From positions 1 to 64,000 of the forward strand of contig JAPLCP010000182.1 in the NCBI GenBank assembly GCA_026392155.1: DNA of 64,000 bases. The letters are read 5' to 3'. Positions 1 to 8,279 of the stretch are shown here, piece after piece. The stretch's first letter is position 1, and each line of letters begins with the position of its first letter. Below the pieces are notes generated by a model, which saw only the letters and a list, made by a program, of their open reading frames with translations, was not told the DNA's origin and did not search any database. The translations under genes were made by a program, and so were the position numbers. The stretch is from Armatimonadota bacterium (GTDB lineage Bacteria > Armatimonadota > Armatimonadia > Armatimonadales > Armatimonadaceae).

Positions 1-989
1 CCCCCTCCCGTTATCGGGAGGGGGGCAGGGGGGGCCATGCCGAGCTGAGTGGCGGCTCCGTACTGCATCGTGCTACTGCCCCCGCCTCCTCCGAAATCGG
101 CGGCGGAGATGGGAGCGGGGAAAGCTCCCCCATGAATGGGGGCGGGGGGAGCTTGCGTGCGGTTGGCGGCGGCGAAGACACCGGTGCGGCTCTGGGCGAC
201 GGCTTCGAGTGCCTCGCGTAGCTCGTGGGCGCTGTAGAAGCGCCCGTTGGCGTCTTTTTGCGTGGCCCGCTGGATCACAGCTTCCAGAGCGGGTGTTGCG
301 CCGGGCACGGGGGGCGTCGGGTCGTTGCAGATGTGGTAGGTAATGGTGACGACCGAGTCGCCGGTGAAGGGCTTGCGGCCTGCGGTCATCTCCCAGAGAA
401 GAATTCCCAGCGAGAAAATATCGGAGCGGGCATCTATCGGAAGGCCCTTGATCTGCTCGGGCGACATGTAGCTGGGCGTCCCAAAGATCTGCCCGGCGAC
501 GGTGAGGGCGGACTCTGAGAGAATGCGGGCGATCCCAAAGTCGGTGAGCTTGACCTGGCCGCCGGGGAGAATATGCACATTGTCGGGCTTGAGATCACGG
601 TGGACGATCCCGGCTCTATGGGCGAAGTCTAAGGCATCGGCGAGCGCGATCCCGATGCGCACGACTTCGGTGAGGGGGAGGGGGCCGTTTGCCAGGAGCT
701 GCTGGCGGAGAGTCTGGCCCTCTAAGTACTCCATCGCAATAAAATAGCGCCCGGTGTCCTCCCCGACTTCGTGGATCGTGACGATATTGGGGTGAGAGAG
801 CTGCCCTGCGGCGCGTGCCTCGCGGTAAAAACGCTCGATCCGATCTACCCGTGCGGCTCCGGCGGCATCGGGGGCAAGTGCCAGCTCTTTGACCGCTACC
901 CGTCGCCCGACCTGCGGGTCTTGCGCTTCGTAGACAATGTCGTTGGAGCGCGCGATCTCCCGAACGATTTTGTAGCGTCCGAGCTGCAT
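1..989 (-). CDS. Serine/threonine protein kinase (C-terminus runs off window)
   Basis: Reverse-strand reading from ATG at 989: MQLGRYKIVREIARSNDIVYEAQD...VAVKEL...HRDLKPDNVHILPGGQVKLTDFGIARI...GTPSYMSPEQIKG; SD-like GGAGGG upstream. Missing from the ORF track because it is open at the edge. Confidence 0.93.
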   Translation of the reverse strand, partial: MQLGRYKIVREIARSNDIVYEAQDPQVGRRVAVKELALAPDAAGAARVDRIERFYREARAAGQLSHPNIVTIHEVGEDTGRYFIAMEYLEGQTLRQQLLANGPLPLTEVVRIGIALADALDFAHRAGIVHRDLKPDNVHILPGGQVKLTDFGIARILSESALTVAGQIFGTPSYMSPEQIKGLPIDARSDIFSLGILLWEMTAGRKPFTGDSVVTITYHICNDPTPPVPGATPALEAVIQRATQKDANGRFYSAHELREALEAVAQSRTGVFAAANRTQAPPAPIHGGAFPAPISAADFGGGGGSSTMQYGAATQLGMAPPAPLPITGG

Positions 990-993
990 CTGT

Positions 994-1854
994 TTAGCCC
1001 TCCGGCTCCAAGGCAGTGACGGCTTGGACACGGAGCAAGAGAACGGTGCTATTGTCCTTACCACCCGCGTCGTTGGCCGCATCCACGATGTCGAGTGCCG
1101 CCTTCGAGAGGCTTTTCGTGCCGACAAGGGCCGCAAGTGCGTCCTCGCCCAGGTAGCCTGTCACACCATCGGTGGCAAGTAAGATCGTGTCGCCGGGAAA
1201 GAGCTTCTCGGTCAGAATATCGGCGACCATTCCGGTGCCCATCCCAACCGAGCGTGTGATCACGTTACGGTACGGCGACTGCTCGGCCTCGACTCGGGTG
1301 AGAGCACCCCGACGGACTTGCTCCTCGACCCAGGAGTGGTCTGTGGTGAGCTGGCGAATCCGCTCGCCCTCACGGAGCAAGAACGCGCGTGAGTCCCCGA
1401 CATGAGCGATGGTGAGTATGTCCTCTAAGACGATGGCAACCACCATGGTCGTTCCCATGCCGTTCTTGGCGTTCATGCTGATAGCCGCCTGCGTGATGAG
1501 CGTGTTCGCATCCGCAAATGCTTGCTGGAGCGCTTCGCCAACCTCCCCGACGACAGGCTCGGCGAAGTAGGAGCGGATCACGGTCTTAAGGCCCGCCTCG
1601 GAGGCCACTTGGCCGGCACTGTGCCCGCCCATGCCATCCGCAATCGCCCAGAGCCTACCCCGTACCGCAAGGGTGGGGGCATCGTCGGGCGTGAAGAAAT
1701 CGAACTTGTCTTCGTTGTTCTCTCGGACACGGCCAATATCGGTGCGAGCGGCAAACGTAAGCTCAGTATGGTGGGTGGGCCGACAGTCTGCAAGCGCCGC
1801 CCAGCCTCGGGCAAGCTCCTCGGTGTCGAACTCAGCGGTTGTCTCGTCGGCCAT
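994..1854 (-). CDS. PP2C-family serine/threonine phosphatase (Stp1-like)
   Basis: Motifs RTDIGRVRENNEDKF, AIADGMGGHSAGQVAS, HVGDSRAFLLREG, DGVTGYL, DNSTVLLL; start MADETT chosen because of upstream AGGAGAGAAA SD. Confidence 0.93.
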   Translation of the reverse strand: MADETTAEFDTEELARGWAALADCRPTHHTELTFAARTDIGRVRENNEDKFDFFTPDDAPTLAVRGRLWAIADGMGGHSAGQVASEAGLKTVIRSYFAEPVVGEVGEALQQAFADANTLITQAAISMNAKNGMGTTMVVAIVLEDILTIAHVGDSRAFLLREGERIRQLTTDHSWVEEQVRRGALTRVEAEQSPYRNVITRSVGMGTGMVADILTEKLFPGDTILLATDGVTGYLGEDALAALVGTKSLSKAALDIVDAANDAGGKDNSTVLLLRVQAVTALEPEG

Positions 1855-1878
1855 TTTCTCTCCTGCCACCCCGGTGGT

Positions 1879-2622
1879 CTAGGTCGTGTCTTGGTAGCGG
1901 AAGGCTACTGTCTGAGCTAGTTTATCGTGCCACGTCTCATGATTCCCGTCCCAGAGTGCCCAGAGAAATCCCAGACCGACGGGAAGGAGGGAAAGAAGCT
2001 GCCCCAGAGCCCGCTTGAGCGCTTGTTTCGTCTCCAAAATCGTCCCGTCGGAGTCTAAAACAATCACGCCCGCGAGCTGCTTACCAACCGTCTGACCGCT
2101 CATGGCAACCATGAGAGTGTGATAGGCCAGAAAGCCAATCGGGAGCACCAGCCAGTAGATCCAGAACTGAGGCCGCATGGCATTGGTGAGATAGCGGTAG
2201 CTTTCTGGACGCAGGGTGCCGCCCGTAAACATCGCCAGAATCACTGCAAGCACTCCCGCGAGAGCCAGAAACAGAGCAATATCCACCAGCATTGCTCCGA
2301 AGCGGGTGCCTAGTGACGCGTGTTCAATGGCCTGCTGCTCGACATGGAGGACGGGAATGACCTCGTAGTCTTGGTCGTGCTCGGGAGAGATTGCCCCTTC
2401 CGGAGCACAGCCCTCGCAGAAGATCTGCTCCCCGAGTGCGTGGGCGCAGCGCTCACACAGCAGGGAGGCGCACTGGCCACAGGTTGCCGTGGCCTCTTTG
2501 TTGGCATGGTTGACACAGGCGATCTTCCCCGCCATTGCGGGATCAATTAACTCTCGTTTACACTTAACACAGACCACTTTTTCCGTTTGATTTGCAGTAC
2601 CACAGTGTCGGCAGGCTACCAT
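1879..2622 (-). CDS. RDD-family membrane protein with N-terminal zinc ribbon and B-box-like Cys/His region
   Basis: CRHCGTANQTEKVVCVKCKRE plus CGQCASLLCERCAHALGEQIFCEGC, then an RDD-like TM region (LGTRFGAMLVDIALFL...GQTVGKQLAGVIVLD). Confidence 0.8.
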   Translation of the reverse strand: MVACRHCGTANQTEKVVCVKCKRELIDPAMAGKIACVNHANKEATATCGQCASLLCERCAHALGEQIFCEGCAPEGAISPEHDQDYEVIPVLHVEQQAIEHASLGTRFGAMLVDIALFLALAGVLAVILAMFTGGTLRPESYRYLTNAMRPQFWIYWLVLPIGFLAYHTLMVAMSGQTVGKQLAGVIVLDSDGTILETKQALKRALGQLLSLLPVGLGFLWALWDGNHETWHDKLAQTVAFRYQDTT

Positions 2623-2635
2623 TTTTTCCGCCCTC

Positions 2636-3073
2636 CTAGGGTTTTCCTATTTTGCCTGAGACTCTCTGGTGGCGCAAGTAGGCATTACGTTCTGCGTTGC
2701 CCGATGCTCTGTCTGCCCAGGTTTCTAGGGGACTGGCATCGTGGCCGTTTTGGGGGAAGATCAGATAGCCCCAGGCATAGCCTAGCAGAGTGAGTGGGAG
2801 ATACAGCGGCCCCAGAATCCGGCCCTGCATTGCATGTACTAGCTCATGGCGGTAGATAGTATCGGAGAGCTTCTGCGAACAGATCACCACATCGCCGATA
2901 CACATGCCGGAAAAATAGCGCCGCCCAAATGTCTCCGCAATCCAGCCGCCGCTTACGACAAAGACTCGATTTTCTCTATCCCAGGTGACGCTCCCACCTA
3001 GGCCAAAAAACAGCCCGATCAGGGTGTTAGGCAGCGACCACAGCGGAGCAAGAAAGAGCAAGACAGAGTGCAT
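2636..3073 (-). CDS. Hypothetical protein with HExxH motif (RHELVHAMQ)
   Basis: 145 aa ORF; HELVH motif; collinear with neighbours. Confidence 0.6.
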   Translation of the reverse strand: MHSVLLFLAPLWSLPNTLIGLFFGLGGSVTWDRENRVFVVSGGWIAETFGRRYFSGMCIGDVVICSQKLSDTIYRHELVHAMQGRILGPLYLPLTLLGYAWGYLIFPQNGHDASPLETWADRASGNAERNAYLRHQRVSGKIGKP

Positions 3074-3085
3074 GGCAGAGAAGTC

Positions 3086-4297
3086 CTAGCTTAGATCGCA
3101 GCTTGCACCGGGCTCTTGTGGGACTTTATAGACCCCATTTTCCACTTGTGCAGGGTGGACAAAGTGGGGCTTCAGGTGCGGAATATGCTCCAGAAAGACC
3201 GGCTCTTGGCCCAGCATAATCGCGTTGAAGAGCACCAAGTGCTGGTGGAGCTGGCCCATATCCCCGACATGGGGGACGATGGGCTTGCCGAATTTCTTGG
3301 CGAGCAGGCTCACCGCCAGAAACTCACTCACCCCAGCGAGGCGTACGGCATCGGCCTGGACATAGGCAAGCGCGTCAGCTTGGAGGTAGTTCTTAAAGAC
3401 AATCCGATTGGGGAAGTGCTCTCCGGAGGCGATGCGACCAGGCACAACCTCGATATTGAGCCTCTGGTGCGCCAGAAGATCATCGGGATGGGTAGGCTCC
3501 TCGATCCAGAGTGGCTTGAGTGGAGCCAGCGCTCGGCACGCGACCTCGGCTTCGAGCAGGCTCCATTTTTGGTTGGCATCGCACATCAGGCTCGCCGCGT
3601 CCCCGATGGCGTTGCGCACCAGTGTGGCGCGGCGCAGGTCACGGGCAAAATCGTCGGAGCCGACTTTCAGCTTGAGCGCCGTGAAGCCCGCCCCCAGGCT
3701 CTTTTTGATGTTCTCGCTGAGCCTTGCATCGTCGTAGCCCAGCCAGCCCGCCGAGGTATCGTAGCCTGGGTAGCCCTCGGTGAGGAGGTGCGTTTGTGTA
3801 CGCGACTGGCGCAGTAGCTCCAGAGCTTGCTCTTTTGTGAGGGCATCATCGAGGTAGCTGAGGTCAAGCGTCGCCAAGAGTTCCTCGGGTGCAAGCTCCA
3901 GAAGTAGCTTCCAGAGTGGGACGCCGCGTGACTTGGCCCAGAGATCCCAGCAGGCATTGTTGATGGCGGCCAGCGCGAGCTGCACCACGCCCTTGTGCGG
4001 CCCGAGCCAGCGCAGCTGCGGGTGATCCGCGAGGTGGCGCTGGAGCGCACCGAGCTGCGCCATCAGCTCCTCAACCTCTCGCCCTAACAGCGGCTCCGCA
4101 AGCAGCTGAATCGCCTGGCAGACCAGCTCGTTGCCACCGCCCAAGGTGAACGCCAGCCCTGTGCCTGTGGTTTGAGAATCCGTATGGAGTAGCGCGGTGG
4201 CGTAGCTATAGACGGGGTTGGTGTGGAGCGAGTCCGTACCCGCACCATCTGAGAGTGGGAAGCGGGCATCACGAACCACGACCTGGGTGATCGTCAC
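3086..4297 (-). CDS. Enolase-superfamily dehydratase (mandelate racemase/L-fuconate dehydratase-like)
   Basis: ALKLKVGSDDFARDLRRATLVRNAIGDAASLMCDANQKW, WIEEPTHPDD, ASGEHFPNRIVFKNYLQADALAYVQADAVRLAGV; GTG start at 4297 overlaps the upstream TGA (GTGA). Confidence 0.88.
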   Translation of the reverse strand: MTITQVVVRDARFPLSDGAGTDSLHTNPVYSYATALLHTDSQTTGTGLAFTLGGGNELVCQAIQLLAEPLLGREVEELMAQLGALQRHLADHPQLRWLGPHKGVVQLALAAINNACWDLWAKSRGVPLWKLLLELAPEELLATLDLSYLDDALTKEQALELLRQSRTQTHLLTEGYPGYDTSAGWLGYDDARLSENIKKSLGAGFTALKLKVGSDDFARDLRRATLVRNAIGDAASLMCDANQKWSLLEAEVACRALAPLKPLWIEEPTHPDDLLAHQRLNIEVVPGRIASGEHFPNRIVFKNYLQADALAYVQADAVRLAGVSEFLAVSLLAKKFGKPIVPHVGDMGQLHQHLVLFNAIMLGQEPVFLEHIPHLKPHFVHPAQVENGVYKVPQEPGASCDLS

Positions 4298-5073
4298 GTG
4301 CGCAGTGCCTCCAGAAACTCCCGGTTGCGCCGAGCACTTGCAGTTGTCTCCTCCCAAGTTCCCGTGCGGCAACACTCCACCATCACGGGGCCGGTGAAGT
4401 CCTCAGCGGCCAGTACCTCAAAGACACCGACAAAGTCCACGACACCCTCACCAAACTCCAGCATCACCTCGCCGCGTTGCGTCGCGCAGTCCTTGGCGCA
4501 GAACCCGCTGGTGCGTGCTGCCACCCGCCGCGCCTCGGCGATAGGGTCTTTTTCTGTGTAGTGGATGATATTGCCTGCATCGTACCAAAGCCTCACATTG
4601 GGATGCGCGATCTCATCAAAGCAGCGCTCGATCTCGTTTGCTGCTGCTGTGCACCCGCCATGAGGTTTGAAGACCACCTGAATCCCGTGCGGCTCGGCGC
4701 AAGCTGCTGCAAAGCGCGTGGCGGCGTACCAGCGAGCGAACTGCGGCTCGTGGTCGGCTCCAAAGGTCATTAAATACCGCACGCCCAGCGCCTTCGCGCG
4801 CTCTACCTGCCGCGCAAGACTCGCAAAGGCATCGCCCTCGCTGCCGCTGTGGTCCACGTGTAGGCACGCTAGATTTGCCATCAGCCCGTGCGCCGCCAGT
4901 CGCGAACCAACTGCCGCCGTGTCCATGCCATCGAGTGCCAGCGAGAGATCCGCCACCCCGCCCAAGAGCCCGACAACCGAGTAACCCGCTGCGGCGACTC
5001 CCGCCAGCGCCTCGTCAAAAGAAAACTTACCCCAAGGGCGCACAAACGCCCCGATCTGCCACGTTGCTTCCAT
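4294..5073 (-). CDS. Sugar phosphate isomerase/epimerase (xylose isomerase-like TIM barrel)
   Basis: VVFKPHGGCTAAANEIERCFDEIAHPNVRLWYDAGNIIHY; MVECCRTGTWEETTASARRNREFL. Confidence 0.85.
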   Translation of the reverse strand: MEATWQIGAFVRPWGKFSFDEALAGVAAAGYSVVGLLGGVADLSLALDGMDTAAVGSRLAAHGLMANLACLHVDHSGSEGDAFASLARQVERAKALGVRYLMTFGADHEPQFARWYAATRFAAACAEPHGIQVVFKPHGGCTAAANEIERCFDEIAHPNVRLWYDAGNIIHYTEKDPIAEARRVAARTSGFCAKDCATQRGEVMLEFGEGVVDFVGVFEVLAAEDFTGPVMVECCRTGTWEETTASARRNREFLEALRT

Positions 5074-5083
5074 GCCGCAACGT

Positions 5084-6967
5084 TCACCGAGCCGGTAGAG
5101 AGTTCCTGCTCACAAAGTAGAGGGTATGGTTTCTCTCAGGGTTATCGGCGTTGATGGTACTCTCGTGGGGAAACTGAGCGAGCCAGGGTTCATTGAGCGG
5201 GCTCTGGTGGTAGCGCAGGTTCTCCCGCTCCATCGGCCCTACCACGATGGCATCAATCCTATGCCGCTTTAGCAGAGCCTCTGCGGCAGTGCCACCGGCG
5301 TAGATCGTCCGAAGCTCTTTCTCGCGCTCCCCGTACTCCAAGCCGTGCGTCCAGAGGAAGCCCGTGTAGCCCAGAAACGTCCGACGTCCGGCGAGCTGGT
5401 GAGGGGGATTGTGGACAGGGGCCGAGAGGATCACCGCCGTGGGCTTGGTGGTCTCGGAAATCAAGGTAGCAAAGGCGAGCTGGTCAGGGTCGTAGATGCG
5501 AGACTGGACTTGGCGGCTACCCACCCGGACGATATCCAGAGCCCCCGAGCTGCATAGGAGCAAGCTCATGCCAACGGCGATAAGCCGCCCAAGCATCCCA
5601 CTGCTCGCCAGACGCGCGACAACGAGGGCGACAATCGGACAGGAGGCGATGTACCAGACCGCCAGGACCTTTATACTATCCCATTCCCATGGGGCGAGCT
5701 TGATCACATTGGGAACCAGGAAGCACAGCGCAAAGGGAGCCCAGAAGCGCTTCAGGCGAGGGGGAACCAGCCCAGGAAGGGGCGCGATCAGCCCAATGGC
5801 GAGCAGGGGCAAGAAGGCCCCCGTGTTCCAGAGCCAGTACTCCACCACCCCAAACTCCCCCTTCATCCAGCCGAGGCTCCAGCCAAAGAAGTGTGTGGGA
5901 TGGACTTGGCTGCCTGCTGTGGCATAGGCAAGCTGAGGGAGGGCCAGAGCAAGTGCTGGGACAAAGAAGCGCCAGGTATGCACCCGGATCTTGGGCTGCC
6001 AGAGAAGCAAGAGGGGAGCAAGCGCCAGCATCGTCATAAATGTATGGGCATGGGCGAGCGGGAGGAGCCCACAGACCACTCCGGCTAGTGTGAGGCGTCT
6101 GGGGGCATGGCTCGGAGCCCCATGGAGGGCTTCCCAGCAGAGAATCCAGACGAGTACCAGCAAGGGAGCCCCTAGGAGCATTCCCCGCATCGAGCTAAAC
6201 CAGTAGACCAGGGGGTTGCCCCAGTGCAGCAAGGTGGTGTGCTCGGTGAAGTCATCGGTGAGCCTGGTGAGGGAGCCGTGGTCGTGCAGGAAGAGCGCAA
6301 AGCCAAGACCGCCGCCGCAGAACAGAAAGAGCGGCGCAAGGCAGGCAGTGAGCCGCGAGCGGGTCGCCTTTTGAGTAAAGCGGTGTAAGAGAGCGATGAG
6401 CGAGAGCGCTAAGGAGACATTTTGCACCAAGAGGGCCATGGTGAGTGAGAACCCTGAGCGGACACCGAGCGCCGCGATAAAGTCCACTAAGTAGGGGTAG
6501 GCAAGCCTGGCATCGTAGAGGAGAGGATCGCTTGGAGGGAAGTTCTCGCCGTAGGCAAAGCCCTGCAAGATGGCCAAGTGGTAGGGAAGGTCTGCCCAGG
6601 CATCCTTCGCCCCAATGTAGTAGCCGTCGGCCTGCTCATGAAAGAGTGCCTGGAAGTACCAGGTCAAGAGCAGGGCAACGATCAGTAGCAGCACGCTCTC
6701 AACAGTTAGCGGGAGGCGATGCGGGCGTCGTTGAGGAGCCGGGCGACGCCGGTAGAGCACGAGAGGGAGCACCAAAAAGAGCAGGCTGGCCGTTGCGATG
6801 ACTCCCACCCTCAATCCCAGAAAGTTCGCCAAGGCGAGGCATACAAGTCCCAGAGCTGCCGAACCTGCTACGTTCCCCGCAGCCAGGCAGACCAGCCATG
6901 GCCAGCGGGGAGCAAGCAGGCGAAAGGTCAGTGTGCCACCTAGTAAGGCAGCCAGGTACGGGAGCAT
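5084..6967 (-). CDS. Polytopic membrane protein (glycosyltransferase/DUF2298-like, uncertain)
   Basis: Many TM segments; start MLPYLAALLGG at 6967 preferred over the longer ORF because it clears the divergent MFS promoter. Confidence 0.7.
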   Translation of the reverse strand: MLPYLAALLGGTLTFRLLAPRWPWLVCLAAGNVAGSAALGLVCLALANFLGLRVGVIATASLLFLVLPLVLYRRRPAPQRRPHRLPLTVESVLLLIVALLLTWYFQALFHEQADGYYIGAKDAWADLPYHLAILQGFAYGENFPPSDPLLYDARLAYPYLVDFIAALGVRSGFSLTMALLVQNVSLALSLIALLHRFTQKATRSRLTACLAPLFLFCGGGLGFALFLHDHGSLTRLTDDFTEHTTLLHWGNPLVYWFSSMRGMLLGAPLLVLVWILCWEALHGAPSHAPRRLTLAGVVCGLLPLAHAHTFMTMLALAPLLLLWQPKIRVHTWRFFVPALALALPQLAYATAGSQVHPTHFFGWSLGWMKGEFGVVEYWLWNTGAFLPLLAIGLIAPLPGLVPPRLKRFWAPFALCFLVPNVIKLAPWEWDSIKVLAVWYIASCPIVALVVARLASSGMLGRLIAVGMSLLLCSSGALDIVRVGSRQVQSRIYDPDQLAFATLISETTKPTAVILSAPVHNPPHQLAGRRTFLGYTGFLWTHGLEYGEREKELRTIYAGGTAAEALLKRHRIDAIVVGPMERENLRYHQSPLNEPWLAQFPHESTINADNPERNHTLYFVSRNSLPAR

Positions 6968-7029
6968 ACTCCCATTGTTGGCAGATATCCCAGCAAAGCA
7001 TAGCCAAACTGGCTGGGTACAATCCCACC

Positions 7030-8232
7030 ATGCGAGGTTTCTTTTACGGCTGGATTGTCTTGTGGGTGGCGGCTTTGGCGATGGTGGGAACCTTACCTGG
7101 GCGCACACAAGGCCTTGGGCTGATCACGGAGCCGCTGCTCAAGGACTTTGGCTTGGAGCGCGTGGCCTATGCGGATCTCAATCTCTGGGCAACGCTGATC
7201 GGCTCGCTGTTTTGTATCGGAATTGGCTCACTCTTAGACAAGCTCGGGAGCCGGGTGGTATTGACAGCGATTGCGCTGCTCTTAGGCGCGACCGTGATTG
7301 CGATGGGAAAGTCTACCCAGGCCACGCTACTCTTTGTTTTTCTGGTTCTGATCCGTGGACTGGGCCAGAGTGCGCTCTCCGTGGTAAGCCTGGCGATGGT
7401 GGGGCAGTGGTTCAAGACCGGCTTAGCGAAGGCGATGGCGATCTATACCGTCGTGATGACCATCGGGTTTATGGCGGCGTTTCCGGGAGTTGGGGCGGTG
7501 ATCGAGAAAAGCGGCTGGCGCGTCGCCTGGTCAGGGATCGGGTGGGCATTGGTGCTCATCCTCGCGCCGCTTGCTTTAGCTCTGGTCAAAAATCCCCCCT
7601 CCTCTCGGGGTCGGGAGGAGGGGCTGGGGGAGGGGCCGGGGGAGGGGGGTGGCGGGGTGACTCTCACCGAGGCGCTACGCACCCCTGCGTTCTGGGTGAT
7701 GGGGCTCTCCAGCGCGCTCTACGGGCTGATCGCCTCGGGCATCGGTTTGTTTAACGAGTCCGTCTTAAAAGAGCTAGGCTTTGCCGTGAGTGTCTACCAC
7801 ACGACACTCGCGATCACGGCGCTGACCGGGCTGATCGGCAACTTCCTTGGTGGGTTTCTCGCCACAAAAATGCCGCTCAATCGCCTGATGGCAATCGCGA
7901 TGCTGCTGCTCATGCTGGGGTTGGGGCTGCTCCCACTGGCCCGCTCACTCGGCCTCGTCATGGGAATCTCCGTACTGCTTGGCGTGGCGGGGGGCTTTGT
8001 GATGGTGCTCTTTTTCTCGTTCTGGGCGTACGCTTTTGGTCGCGCGCACCTCGGGAAGATCCAGGGTGCCGCGCAGCTCCTCACGGTTCTAGCGTCTGCG
8101 CTTGGCCCCGTGCTTCTTGCCCAAGTCTACCAGCGCACCGGCTCGTACGGGAGCATTTTCTACTTGCTCGCGGGCATTGTGGGCGTGCTTGGGGCGCTCT
8201 GTTGGGTGACTAAGACAGCCCCCAGAGAGTAG
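7030..8232 (+). CDS. MFS transporter (OFA-like)
   Basis: MRGFFYGWIVLWVAALAMVGTLPGRTQGLGLITEPLLKDFGL...; TACAAT 6 nt upstream of ATG. Confidence 0.88.
   Translation: MRGFFYGWIVLWVAALAMVGTLPGRTQGLGLITEPLLKDFGLERVAYADLNLWATLIGSLFCIGIGSLLDKLGSRVVLTAIALLLGATVIAMGKSTQATLLFVFLVLIRGLGQSALSVVSLAMVGQWFKTGLAKAMAIYTVVMTIGFMAAFPGVGAVIEKSGWRVAWSGIGWALVLILAPLALALVKNPPSSRGREEGLGEGPGEGGGGVTLTEALRTPAFWVMGLSSALYGLIASGIGLFNESVLKELGFAVSVYHTTLAITALTGLIGNFLGGFLATKMPLNRLMAIAMLLLMLGLGLLPLARSLGLVMGISVLLGVAGGFVMVLFFSFWAYAFGRAHLGKIQGAAQLLTVLASALGPVLLAQVYQRTGSYGSIFYLLAGIVGVLGALCWVTKTAPRE
7594..7655. repeat. G/C-rich palindromic element inside the MFS reading frame
   Basis: CCCCTCCTC-10nt-GAGGAGGGG (7596-7623) followed by ctgggggaggggccgggggagggggg; encodes NPPSSRGREEGLGEGPGEGGGG. 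Confidence 0.75.
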
Positions 8233-8279
8233 ACTTATGGAATGACCACCGTTTTTGGTTCCCATGCTATAATCCCCTC

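Noticed and set aside
225-1019. Plus-strand ORFs 225-518, 502-747, 771-1019
   Set aside because: Antisense to the clearly recognisable Ser/Thr kinase.
3116-3817. 233-aa plus-strand ORF
   Set aside because: Antisense shadow of the enolase-superfamily gene.
6798-7754. 318-aa plus-strand ORF
   Set aside because: Out-of-frame overlap with the MFS transporter; composition is arginine/glycine-rich shadow sequence.
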